Below, in pieces: positions 8,469-16,910 of a DNA stretch of 27,513 nt. The DNA is from Nemertoderma westbladi (taxonomy: Eukaryota > Xenacoelomorpha > Nemertodermatida > Nemertodermatidae): positions 1 through 27,513 of the forward strand of contig JAUCBJ010002130.1 of NCBI GenBank assembly GCA_032718475.1, read 5' to 3'. Below the pieces are notes generated by a model. It made no database searches, was not told where the DNA came from, and saw only the letters and a program-made list of their open reading frames with translations. The first letter of the stretch is position 1, and each line of letters starts with the position of its first letter. Position numbers and translations under genes: made by a program.

Positions 8469-9015
8469 GCAGAGTAGACTTAGTAGAGTTAGGAGTTAGA
8501 GACTTAGAAGAGTTAGTAGGAGTTAGTTAGAGCTAGTAGAGTTAGAGTTAGTAGAGAGTTAGAGAGTTCTAGTTAGAGCTAGTAGAGTTAGAGTTAGTAG
8601 AGAGTTAGAGGGTTTTAGTTAGAGCTAGTACAGTTAGAGTTAGTAGAGAGTTGGAGAGTTCTAGTAGAGTTAGGAGTTAGTTAGAGTTAGAGAAGCTAGA
8701 AAGTAATAAGTAGTAAGAGTGTTAGATAGTAGGTAGTTAGTAAGCTAGAGAGTTAGAAGATAGTAAGTAGTTAGTAAGTTAGAGACTTAGATAGTATGGT
8801 AGCATAAGTAGAGGAGTAAAGAGATAGTGAGAGGAGCTGTCGACGAGAGAGAGTGCAGACGAGTGCGATTCAGGTGTGGGGAGAGAGTAGAGTTGAGTTA
8901 GAAAGTAAGATAGAGAGGAGTTAGAGCAAAGTGGAGTGTGAAGTTAGAATTTGAGAGATATATTTAAAAAATTGTGTGAGAGTCCACAATTGTCTCAAAC
9001 CGAGATGCCAGATGT

Positions 9016-9047
9016 CTTGGTGCAACATAGGTTGCGGTTGCGCCAAG
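9016..9047 (+). other. RNA hairpin candidate in BEL-1 3' region
   Basis: CTTGGTGCAAC (9016-9026) pairs with GTTGCGCCAAG (9037-9047), 11 pairs including one G-U, with a 10-base loop. It lies in the only complex-sequence part of the 3' non-coding region. Confidence 0.55.
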
Positions 9048-9170
9048 AGAGGGTAGCGACATCATACCCAGCGGGAGCGGCCTGGAAAGCCGACACCGAG
9101 TAAGATAACTCCACCCCACACCCGATAGTAGATCGAGTTTCCAGCGGAATTGAAGCGCACTCAGAGGTTG

Positions 9171-9208
9171 ATGCTATCTTCTCACCGGGAAGATAGCATG
9201 GGGGGGAG
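9171..9208 (+). other. Hairpin abutting the polypurine tract
   Basis: ATGCTATCTTC (9171-9181) and GAAGATAGCAT (9189-9199) form a perfect 11-bp stem with a 7-base loop. The polypurine tract GGGGGGGAG (9200-9208) follows without any gap and ends exactly at the 3' LTR. The purine tract would prime plus-strand DNA synthesis, and the adjoining stem might shield or present it. Confidence 0.75.
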
Positions 9209-9792
9209 TGTGAGCGTATTCAATTCCGCCTCACAAACCCCATAAAGTTGGGAAACAGCGCCTTTAAGCAATATTGGTAAGCATGAGGTTGATTACCAAT
9301 CAACCTTGTATCACCACCAATAAACGGGGACAACAAACCCCCAAAGGGCCGTATACAATGGAGGTCAGAGGTTAAGCCTCCAGGGAGAAGGAAAGTAACA
9401 GCAGCGGGGGGGGGGAAACACTCCCACAGAGGTGGGAGGCGAGAATTAGCATACTAGCCAATGAGGGGCGAGAGAAAGGCATCCGCTGAGCAATAAGGCC
9501 AAGGTAGTGTAGGTAACCAGTATATATTATGTTGCATACCCCACTACCGGTCAGTTTACTCAGTGGTGCTGCAGTTTAGTTAGGGCAGTACGGTAACACT
9601 TTGTTACCGTAACCGCCGTCACCATCACATATTCTGTATATTACTGCTATCAATTGTGCTATCTATTTTACTCATGTACCTTATACATATACTCATCAAG
9701 AATATTACTGGACAGCAACAAACTCCTTTTCACTCACGGCGGGGACGTGTACATAAACCAAATACCAGTCGGGATCCTCTGATCCCGTCACA
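9209..9792 (+). repeat. BEL-1 3' LTR
   Basis: 584 bp, colinear with the 5' LTR with about 19 substitutions and a longer G run (10 G near 9406-9415). It ends GTCACA and is followed by the second AAAGG. Confidence 0.95.
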
Positions 9793-9797
9793 AAAGG
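9793..9797. repeat. Target site duplication of BEL-1, right copy
   Basis: AAAGG, identical to 2237-2241. On the minus strand the PLE reading passes through one copy of it without losing frame. Confidence 0.93.
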
Positions 9798-10481
9798 GGA
9801 ATTTGCTATAATTTTCTTTACTTTGCGTAGGATGTTATCGTTGATGAAAGGTAGTGCTAAGGGGAGAGTATCTTTATGTTGAATTGTTTTCCAGGAAGGT
9901 CCTCTCGTTACCTGATAGATTAATTTAAGATAATTTATTTATAGAGTATTTAAACCTCTATTCTTACCCCCCGGGGTCGATCCATAGTTGTTAGCTCGCT
10001 TAATAGCGTTTATCGCGGTGTTTCTGATCATATGCTTGGGATGTTTACTATAGAGGTTTAGTAGCACTCCCGCATTTGATGGCTTTACATAAAGTTCAAA
10101 GTCGATCAAACCATCGTTGTTAACTATGGTAAGGACATCTAAAAAAGGTAATTTATAAAAAGACTTCTCCATGGTATATTTAATAGTGGAGTGGCAAGAG
10201 TTTAAATATTCCAAAAACTTATCCAGTTCATCCTCTCTGTGGCTCCACGTGGAACACCCGTCGTCAAGGAAACGGAACCAGGACTCAGGTGACAAGTGGT
10301 AGTGGTTGAGGAATATTGTTTCTTTAACGTGTATAAAGATAATAGCGAAAGGGGCCGCTGATCGGTTCCCCATTCCCATCCCATGTGACTGCTCATAATA
10401 TTTATTTTCAAAGTGAAAATAACCTTTAGCAACAGCCAATTGTAATAAACCGTAAAAGTCAGCCGTTGTAAGACCGAACAT
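9793..10481 (-). pseudogene. PLE reverse transcriptase, palm and thumb
   Basis: This follows the fingers segment on the minus strand after a one-base indel in an A6 run (10507-10512). It shows KYYEQSHGMGMGNRSAAPFA (RT block with Q..G..MG..APFA), the catalytic FRFLDDG (two Asp, the PLE equivalent of YVDD), IKYTMEK, and KLPFLDV, which is typical of PLE RTs, then a thumb with NLYSKHPKHM. A stop at 9939 and a frame change follow; the last part (9793-9938) reads LALPFINDNILRKVKKI and continues into the GIY-YIG half beyond BEL-1. It would have synthesised PLE cDNA. Confidence 0.9.
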
Positions 10482-10483
10482 GT

Positions 10484-11521
10484 TTATTTCATGTTCATCT
10501 TTGGATAAAAAATGACTTCTATACCTTCAGGAATAGGGATATTGGTGTAAAGGTTAACAATGTCCGTACTGAAAATAATATCACCCGGTTGCATTGGTGG
10601 TAATTTTTTAACCCTGTTTATAAAGTCTATGGTGTTCCTTAAATGTTCTGGAACAAACTCAGCAGCCTGTGTTAAAATTTGCGCAATGAGCCACGCCGGT
10701 TTCTCTAAAATAGAACCCGTGCAGGACGAAATTGGCCGCATTGGATTACCGATTTTGTGAATTTTTGGAATTCCATATAGTTCTGGAACTCGGGGTTTAA
10801 CAGTTACAAATGAACTGGTTAATGTGTCAGGCATTGATCTACACAAAATAGATTTGATGCCGGAGTTAGTCTCTGCTGTAATACGTGGGGTTGGATCGCG
10901 TGGTAACACTTTATATGCGTTAGTGTCGCTAAGTATGTCGCTATGGATTTTATCAACATAACTGTTCCTGTCGAATACCGCAAAACCGCCACTCTTATCG
11001 GCTTTCTTAATAACGATGTTCTTCGACTTTGAGAGTTTATCCAGTGCTCTTCGCTCATCCGTGGTTAGGTTATCCTTATCGGGATGAGGGGTGAAATGAC
11101 TATGATACTGGTATATTCCCAGAATATTAGTTTTAAGTTCGAGCAAATCTCGTTCACCCCGTGGGGTAGTTTGCTGAGGTTTACATTTAATAATGTCCGG
11201 GAAAGGAACTCCTCCAAGAGAATTGCGTATTTGTGGGGTTGTAGGTTGCGTTGAGGTGCTGGCGGGTGTTACTGTTGGTGTTGTGGTGCTGGGTGCTACG
11301 GGTTGCGATGTGGTGGTAGGAGGTGCGGGTTGCGTTGTTGTGCTGGGTGCTGCAGGTTGCGATGTGGTGGTAGGAGGTGCGGGTTGTGTTGTTGTGCTGG
11401 GTGCTACGGGTTGTGATGTGGTGGTAGGAGGTGCGGGTTGCATTGTTGCGCTGGGTGCTGCGAGTTGCGTTGTTGTGGTTGGTGTTGGTTGCGGGGTAGT
11501 GTTGTTTGTTCTGCGTTGCAA
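10484..11521 (-). pseudogene. PLE reverse transcriptase, N-terminal/fingers, with Thr/Pro repeat
   Basis: About 345 codons. The N-terminal ~95 residues are Thr/Pro/Gln/Ala low complexity with a 54-bp DNA repeat. The RT proper follows: KSKNIVIKKADKSGGFAVF (the K-ADK-G block common to PLE RTs), ELYGIPKIHK, PMRPISSCTGS, and GDIIFSTDIVNLYTNIPIPEG, which contains the first catalytic Asp. The frame is lost just after EGIEVI at the A6 run. Together with the next segment it is a nearly full-length PLE RT. Confidence 0.92.
11287..11470 (-). repeat. 54-bp tandem repeats in the PLE ORF
   Basis: Unit starts are at 11287, 11341, 11395 and about 11449. Each codes on the minus strand for an 18-residue unit such as APSTTTQPAPPTTTSQPV. 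The period keeps frame, and the protein would be a disordered, possibly glycosylated-looking linker between the PLE N-domain and RT. Confidence 0.9.
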
Positions 11522-11575
11522 AGAAACCTGTCGTTGTTCTTCTATCGAATCCTTCCAGCGAATACCATAGGCAAA

Positions 11576-12135
11576 TCATTCTAACGCTATTTCGGCATCT
11601 ATCAAGACTTTGTCGTCAATTTGCCGGGTTGGAGCAAATTGCGGCCCCTTACCTAGTAGACTCTGTGTCGCAGTTGGAAGTGGTTCCGTTGTTAATATAC
11701 TAACCCTAGGTTTAGACGGCGAGATCGAAGTGTGTGTAGACGGCGAGATCGAAGTGTGTGTAGATGGCGAGATCGAAGTGTGAGTTCGTGCTATTGGTGT
11801 CGTGCACGTGTGTAAACGTTTCAGTTTATCGCGATGTATATTTGTAGTTTCAACTGAACTTCTTCCTCTATATCCTTGCATGCTGCGTAGATCGGGTGTG
11901 TAATTGCGTTACTTAAATTCCAGCTAGCGATTGCATTATGGGCAAATGCTATTCGCGTGGACGTGTAGTTGAGTTTAGAGTGTACAGACCTAATGGCGCA
12001 ATCTAATGATTGTTTTTGGAATGTTGTAACTGCTCTTTTAAAGCCGGGATGATCGATGAACATTTTAACGGAGTTGTCAATGAATTTAGGGATGAATCCG
12101 CGAGAACGGCAGGTGAGTAGAAACTTGTTATGCAT
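11576..12135 (-). pseudogene. PLE N-terminal domain
   Basis: Two overlapping frames on the minus strand. The first (12135-11821) starts MHNKFLLTCRSRGFIPKFID, a conserved opening of PLE polyproteins, and contains basic helices. After a frame change the second (11881-11576) has three copies of THTSISPS (near 11720-11785) and LLGKGPQFAPT, a motif that precedes the RT in many PLEs. This is followed by DKVLIDAEIALE and a change of frame into the RT segment. Function of the PLE N-domain is not well defined. The start is the first Met in frame; 5' truncation by the (CA)n junction means the original leader may be lost. Confidence 0.75.
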
Positions 12136-12166
12136 CCTGTTCCTCGAGTGCTTCTCAGTTGATTTT

Positions 12167-12195
12167 AAAATGGTGGTTTACTGAGTAATATTTCA
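12167..12195 (-). repeat. PLE terminal direct repeat, 5' copy
   Basis: 29 bases identical to 1460-1488. It is cut off on its outer side by a (CA)n tract, so the hammerhead 5' half present in the other copy is missing here. Confidence 0.7.
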
Positions 12196-12220
12196 CACAC
12201 ACACACACACACACACACAC
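12193..12220. repeat. (CA)n microsatellite
   Basis: About 13 CA units at the junction between the PLE end and the inverted SINE-like pair. Confidence 0.95.
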
Positions 12221-12244
12221 GTTATGTCAAGGACCGTGAACCAA

Positions 12245-12356
12245 TAGTACATTATGATAATGGTACCTAGGTTTCAAACTTCCAGTTATCATCAGCCGAA
12301 TGTGTGTCCTAATACCACTGAGCTACCAGGGCGTTAGAAGATTTATTCGCTTTGGA
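12245..12356 (-). repeat. tRNA-derived SINE-like repeat, inverted copy lacking the B box
   Basis: Read on the minus strand it matches 12529-12688 closely (GCCCTGGTAGCTCAGTGG A-box, then GGACACACATTCGGCTGATGATAA). However, 58 bases that hold the B box in the other copy (12614-12671) are absent between GGTACC and ATTATCATAATGTACTA. It should not be transcribed by RNA polymerase III. Confidence 0.75.
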
Positions 12357-12528
12357 GTGGGCTATCATATTTAGGCCTTTTTCAGTCACTCATAGGAAAG
12401 TACAACGTTATTCCCATGCTCTGCCATAAATGGCAACCATGCTTCAAAGAATAACTATATTCAGTGTTGTAGAAACCACTGATACCCCGTATGCCGGCCA
12501 CGCTTGTTAATTAATTATAAATGAATTG

Positions 12529-12688
12529 TCCAAAGCGAATAAATCTTCTACCGCCCTGGTAGCTCAGTGGTCTTAGGACACACAATCGGCTGATGATAAC
12601 CGGAAGTTTGAAACCTAGGTACCGGGTTCGAGCCCCAATAGGGGCGGTTGATATTTTTCGCTATGGAGAGCATTATCATAATGTACTA
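12529..12688 (+). repeat. tRNA-derived SINE-like repeat with A and B boxes
   Basis: CCGCCCT (12551) opens a tRNA-like head. The A box TAGCTCAGTGG is at 12560-12570, and the B box GGTTCGAGCC at 12615-12624 is 44 bases further on. AGGGGCGG near 12640 nearly pairs with the start as an acceptor stem. The middle lacks a proper anticodon arm and is too long, so I call it a tRNA-derived repeat head and not a working tRNA. It forms the right arm of an inverted pair with a ~170-base spacer. Confidence 0.7.
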
Positions 12689-12844
12689 TAACATATTATA
12701 TTTAATTCGCCGTCACCCTCCCCACAACAATTCATTTATAATTAATAATTATAATTCGTAAAATTATAATACAGTAGCTAACGGTATTAACAATCTGGGA
12801 AACGTTATACTGAATATCGAACACAAATCGGAGGGTTAAAAGTT

Positions 12845-13501
12845 ATGGATATCGAATTTGTGAAAATGTTATTTGTAGCTGTTTATATAGTTACAGAGGT
12901 AGTTATTGATGTGTCGGCTGTATCATGTATGAACCAACACAACATTGTTACCTATAAGACAGCTCGGCAGGAAGTGTTCCCAGATAGCGGCGGCTGGCAA
13001 GAAGAAAATCCAGGTTACAATGAAACGGATTGCTCAACATGCCGTCTGCATTATAATCAAATGCCAGGTAGATTCCCTATAAATAACGGAGACTTGAAAG
13101 GTTTGTTGTATACAAGGTCAGAACACTGCATGCTCAACGGCTGCAAGGATTACGATGAAGAGGAATGCCGAAAGATTAATAGAGACGAGTTCGAGACAGT
13201 TAGTTCAGAGTACAACATCGAGCTGAGACATCCGAGTTGCATGAAAATCTGCTGCAACGGAACAGAAGTCTGCAACAAAGTAGTAGACCTTGTGTGGGAA
13301 CACGACTATCTGTTACCCAATGGAACCGTGGATTGGAATGATCCCGTGTTTGATCCGGTAACAACCGAACCAGAAACAACCGAGAGAGAACCATCAACAA
13401 CCACTGAAATATTCACAACAACAGCTAGTTTGGCGAATCACCTCACTGGAGCTGTTGCATATATTCTGTTGGCAGTAACAATTACTATTGACTTCTACTG
13501 A
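12845..13501 (+). CDS. Ly6/uPAR-like (three-finger) GPI-anchored protein
   Basis: 218 codons, uninterrupted. The N-terminus has a hydrophobic signal peptide (about residues 7-27, cleavage near SAVS-C). The mature part has ten cysteines (28, 63, 66, 95, 100, 108, 132, 136, 137, 143). It ends with the family signature C-x3-CC-x5-CN (CMKICCNGTEVCNK), one residue longer than the usual CC-x4-CN. Asn-Xaa-Thr sites lie at 59, 138 and 159. A Thr/Glu-rich stalk (173-193) leads to a C-terminal hydrophobic tail (201-218) typical of a GPI-attachment signal, so the protein is expected on the outer cell surface. Ly6 proteins act as ligand-binding modules, modulators of channels or complement, and junction proteins; the role here is unknown. 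The whole protein is in one exon, whereas most animal Ly6 genes are split. ATG context GTTATGG is acceptable. No AATAAA is close downstream. Confidence 0.8.
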   Translation: MDIEFVKMLFVAVYIVTEVVIDVSAVSCMNQHNIVTYKTARQEVFPDSGGWQEENPGYNETDCSTCRLHYNQMPGRFPINNGDLKGLLYTRSEHCMLNGCKDYDEEECRKINRDEFETVSSEYNIELRHPSCMKICCNGTEVCNKVVDLVWEHDYLLPNGTVDWNDPVFDPVTTEPETTEREPSTTTEIFTTTASLANHLTGAVAYILLAVTITIDFY

Positions 13502-14858
13502 TATCCAATAACTTTAATAGTGTGGGTCGCCTTCTAAAATTGAATATCTTTAAATCCACACAGTTCGAAATTCTATTGTTATTCCCTCTGTAAATCTGAA
13601 AAATTGCTGAAACTATTCTGCGTTGTCTTACCACATGAAAACTGTTATGATATACTGTATATACGACCACACTGTAAAATAACTCAGTATGCTTGTTTCC
13701 TTAACCCTATTAGTACCGGGCTATAAAATGTTGTACAATTACGTCTGACGAAAACGTCTGATTTTTTGTTTGTACGTAGATATCACTAGTCTGGATCCGA
13801 CCGAAAAAAAAATTTTCGAAAAAATGTACTGGGGTGGTTATATTGCAGCACCAAAATTACAAGTAGTGCACAATTTTCACAAAATTTGAAAGTTACATTT
13901 TTCGGCTAATTGTGTTTCAATACAGGTTTTCTGGGGCGCAAAATACATTGGAAAATATTTAAAAATGATATGATTACTATAAGTGGCAGTTTAGTCCTCT
14001 CTGCGTAGGAACAAAATGAAAAAAACAAGCAACCAGCACTTTTCAGTTAGAACACAAAATTTTTAATTCACTTTTACGATGCTATAAATTCACATTTTCA
14101 AGATTTCTAGGAAGCTGATTCTAATGGAATACATTTCTAATATGCCAGATCATTTTATAATAATCGTTGGGAAATCAAACTACCCATTAAATATACAAAC
14201 AATATAAATTGATTGGATGAATTGATTAGACTGTTATTCATTGTTATTTGGTAACATATTTAATGGATGTTTCTATTTGGAGAATACATACGAATAATCA
14301 ATAATCCCAACTAACTTTCTTTATTATTGAGGTAAGCAGAAGGGAACATTAGTAACAATTGCTTGGCTCAAATTACAGTGGTCTGTATGAATTTTATGCT
14401 ATTTCATAACCCCAACGTAAGCGAGCTAAATTTCTCCTTATACATGAGTAAAATTGGTAACAGTCGGCAAATTAGCGTGTATCAGTACATATTGTTAGTA
14501 AAGTGAGTGTGAGCGAATAGTTCTACATTCCTAAAGAATGTAAAACCGGGATGTCCCATAACCCTCAGTTGTAATTAGTATAAGTCATAACTTTGTCTGA
14601 TATTTAAAGCGCAGCACCTAAAAGGACTATAAGGAACTGTTGGTATTGCCATGAAAATAAGCATAGTTTTTGGAGATTATATAGTAGAGATCAATCGAAT
14701 GATACAAAGTAGGCTACCCCACTCTCGGCCATAGAATTTAGTCTCCCACACACAGTGGGTCACACGCCGCGCTAGACTGGCTTCTACTGTGGTCATATGT
14801 GTTTGTGTGTGGGCTGTCAGACAACATAAGACAATATGTAAATTAACAGGTTAAACTG
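13502..14858. other. Non-coding, 3' of the Ly6-like gene
   Basis: AT-rich sequence with no convincing frame, splice pair or repeat unit. TTAACCCTATTAGTACCGGG at about 13701 resembles a piggyBac-type end but has no matching partner nearby. A GT-rich stretch lies near 14790-14815. Confidence 0.5.
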
Positions 14859-15077
14859 TTAAAGGTCTAAAAGCGCGAACACTAGAGCTTCCGGTATTTC
14901 CATTGGTGGTACCGGCGATGCACGCGGTGTGACATCAGTAGAATCGCGAGTCCTCCTTCTGGGTTCATCTACTGTTGATCTGTCTGCATCACACGGGTTT
15001 CTCGTAGAGTGTTGTATGTCACTCAAGTCGGTAATTATATACGTCCAGTTTAGATAGTAATAATATTTAAATGTCAA
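14859..15077 (-). CDS. Uncharacterised ORF with polar, Pro/Arg-rich C-terminus
   Basis: 72 codons. The last ~50 residues (from DLSDIQHSTRNP to VFALLDL) have a natural-looking disordered composition and better codon use than the first 20, which are AT-rich and intron-like. It could be the last exon of a minus-strand gene, but I see no good polypyrimidine tract and acceptor at its left border. I do not recognise a family. The plus strand of the same DNA is also open for about 60 codons, so chance is possible. Confidence 0.25.
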   Translation of the reverse strand: MTFKYYYYLNWTYIITDLSDIQHSTRNPCDADRSTVDEPRRRTRDSTDVTPRASPVPPMEIPEALVFALLDL

Positions 15078-15365
15078 AATGTCAAACTTACCTTGGTATA
15101 TATTTATATATACCCGAACCTGTACAAATAATATCTCTAATTATACTGTAGTATATAATAAAATAATAATTTAGCCTACCGGCTAAATCTGTACCAATAA
15201 GTAGGATAGTGGTATACGCTATCAAAATAGATCAACAATTACAAAAATAATAAGCCAAACACCAACGAATAGAGGAAAAATATCAAACAAATTCATAATA
15301 ATTTTGAGTAATACTGTGCTCTAATTTTAATCTACCCGAGTCGAAAAACTTACGCTCCTTTCCAG

Positions 15366-15503
15366 TCGAACAGATCCCCAGATAAAAACTGGACGAGAAC
15401 TGTTCCGTTCCAAGTGTTGCGGACGAATCCTTTATCTCCCAAACTTGCTGAAAAACGGCCTGATCTCCGAGGCGGTCCAGAAATGAGTCCTGAAAAAACG
15501 AAG
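15366..15503 (+). CDS. Candidate internal exon of an unidentified host gene
   Basis: Preceded by TTACGCTCCTTTCCAG (pyrimidine-rich acceptor ending AG at 15364-15365) and followed by GTGAGAG (consensus donor from 15504). The 138 bases are open in the frame that starts at the first base, giving 46 codons and symmetric phase 0-0. The peptide opens SNRSPDKNW, contains TVPFQVLRTNPLSPK and ends MSPEKTK, so it is Pro/Ser/Lys-rich with likely SP phosphosites. No domain was recognised. GC content is higher than in the flanks. Neighbouring exons were not found in the window, so the gene's introns would be long. A cassette exon is possible because skipping it would keep frame. Confidence 0.5.
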
Positions 15504-16543
15504 GTGAGAGAGAGTTTTACGGGGACTACTCTACAAAAAAAATTCCTAGGTACCGATACTAATTGGTCTTTAAACCCAAGTACCTTTTTTAGTACCAAAA
15601 AATAACACCGTTACACACACACGGCCCAAATACAAAATTAAATTACAGAATTAGCGTATAGCTAACCAAATACTGAATTCTACAATTCTACTATATTAAA
15701 ATTAAAACACAATGTACTTATTCTATTTTACAAATTCTACTGATATTAAATAATTTAATCTCACACGATTTACTGTAGAATGCCAACGCAGACAATGCCA
15801 ACGTACACAAACTCCTGCTGGCGAGATCGGTGCCTCATGTCTTCCACTAAACTTGGGTGAATCAATTGCCGCGGTGTGATTTATATGGGTATAATAACGA
15901 GCCAGTGAGTTGACCGAACACTAGCGTAAACGATACTGGCGACAGAAAAAACAGTCAAAGAAATAATATCAGTAGTAGAACATAAATCTTAAGACGCGTG
16001 TGTGTGTGCGTATGATATGGTGAAGCGCAATGTTGTACAATTTATATTACTAGGTGTTGGTGACTTTTAACAAAATATATCAAGTAATTGTTTACAATTA
16101 GCATTAATAAATAGCATTAATATTGAACATCGACTATATAAACAAGCAACACTGCAAAATAGAACAGCCAATAGGGCATAATAATACCTTCACCGGTAGT
16201 TACCAATGGGAGCCCAGCACTACCATAACTGCTGATAGGCAACATATAAACAAGGTTCACGGTGGTATACAACATGAGTTAGGCATAAATATCATACGCA
16301 CAGAAATTGAATGATTTTCTGATAAAAATATAAGATTTCACTATGCAGTTAGCGTATGCAGCAAAACCGTTCCCTAAAATCACGTACAAGTTCAACAATC
16401 GTTCTATGAGTAACACAATATTGAGATTTTTCTGAAATTTACATGAAATTCACGTATATACAATCTTTCAACGATCAAAGGTGACTTCGATATCAAATAC
16501 TCACTACATACAATTAAATGCGATAAACAATTAAACAAATTAA
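15504..16543. other. Non-coding, probably intronic or intergenic
   Basis: AT-rich with short simple-sequence stretches (CA near 15612-15622, GT near 15994-16008). I see no coding segment, tRNA or recognisable repeat. Confidence 0.45.
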
Positions 16544-16910
16544 TTAAGTACCGAGGAAAATTCTCAGAGGCACAGCATGGAGAACTGGTCCTTCACGTTG
16601 AGCATGTTCGCTGAAAACTCGATGCTGTGGGAGCAGCTCGGGATGTCCTTCCAGGAACTGGGAACCATAAAATGGAAAGTCACTAATAAACTTTATTATA
16701 TCATAGGACGTCGCGAGCTCCGGATGTATCTCGCGAAGGAAGCGTCGGACGAAACGGGTGTTGGTGCAGGAAGCTACACGGTTGAGGAGCTCGTAACTCG
16801 GTAGCCAAGCGCGCCGAACATCTGTTGTGCAGATGAAGGGGGCAACCGCGTATACTCCGAGGAGAGTTTTCGCTGTGGCGTATCGGGACGTGGTTATCGC
16901 GTTGGGATTA
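16544..16910 (-). pseudogene. C-terminal fragment of an unidentified protein, truncated by a repeat
   Basis: On the minus strand an open frame with GC-rich third positions runs for about 120 residues to TAA at 16544-16546. It has helices such as RYATAKTLLGVYAVAPF, YELLNRVASCTNTRFVRRF and a FISDFPFYGSQFLEGHPEL segment. Open reading continues upstream to about 17035, but that part lies in the composite repeat that starts near 16908, so it is not original. No domain recognised; candidates are a host gene's last exon or a retroelement or viral-type structural protein. The plus strand is also open for 75 codons here but is shorter and contains an AT-rich interruption. Confidence 0.4.

Larger units (their letters stand above)
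8004..9170 (+). other. BEL-1 3' non-coding region, repetitive
   Basis: About 1.15 kb without a usable frame. The first part is AT-rich; then come many variants of AGTTAGTAG / GTTAGAGA, a four-unit array (8284-8468), and finally a more complex 200-bp segment with a hairpin (9016-9047). In a complete BEL this interval and about 3.5 kb more would code for RT, RNase H and integrase. Confidence 0.7.
2242..9792 (+). mobile_element. BEL-1: BEL/Pao LTR retrotransposon, gag-protease only
   Basis: This 7551-bp element has two LTRs (2242-2823, 9209-9792) that begin TGTGAG and end GTCACA, a purine tract before the 3' LTR, and a 5-bp target duplication. Coding covers gag (2876-6827, broken) and a BEL-type aspartic protease (6773-7831). 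No reverse transcriptase, RNase H or integrase motif was found. In their place are a short unassigned coding tail and about 1.2 kb of repetitive non-coding DNA. It therefore looks non-autonomous. By-eye LTR comparison gives about 19 substitutions in 582 positions plus a G-run length change, so roughly 97% identity and a fairly recent insertion into the PLE. Confidence 0.95.
1460..12195 (-). mobile_element. Penelope-like element (PLE), split by an LTR element
   Basis: Read on the minus strand, the order is: 29-bp terminal repeat (12167-12195), N-terminal domain (12135-11576), reverse transcriptase (11521-9793), an inserted BEL/Pao element (9792-2242), GIY-YIG endonuclease (2236-1766), a 3' untranslated region, and the second copy of the 29-bp repeat (1460-1488). 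RT plus C-terminal GIY-YIG is diagnostic of Penelope-like retroelements, which prime at a break made by the GIY-YIG nuclease. Joining the flanks over the insertion restores an unbroken frame. The copy is dead: indels occur at an A6 run (10507-10512), near 9938, and at the G17 tract (2136-2152). Confidence 0.93.

Noticed and set aside
8100-9000. CRISPR-like or regularly spaced repeats
   Set aside because: Degenerate GTTAGTAG simple sequence without constant repeat/spacer structure, inside an animal LTR element.
11193-11570. Plus-strand Val/Gly-rich ORF
   Set aside because: Antisense of the PLE 54-bp Thr/Pro repeats.
12551-12648. Functional tRNA gene
   Set aside because: A and B boxes are present but the middle is too long, no anticodon stem is clear, and the acceptor pairing has an extra base. 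A second damaged copy in inverse orientation points to a SINE-like repeat.
13701-13720. TTAACCCTATTAGTACCGGG, piggyBac-like 5' end
   Set aside because: No matching reverse end followed by TTAA within several kilobases. A partial match near 25840 (AATAGGGTTAA) lies inside BEL-2 coding sequence.
14870-15037. Plus-strand exon ending at a TCG-GTAATT donor
   Set aside because: No suitable acceptor upstream; the composition of the plus peptide is less natural than that of the minus strand.
16577-16804. Plus-strand ORF of 75 codons
   Set aside because: It is antisense to a longer frame with better continuity and contains an AT-rich, intron-like middle.
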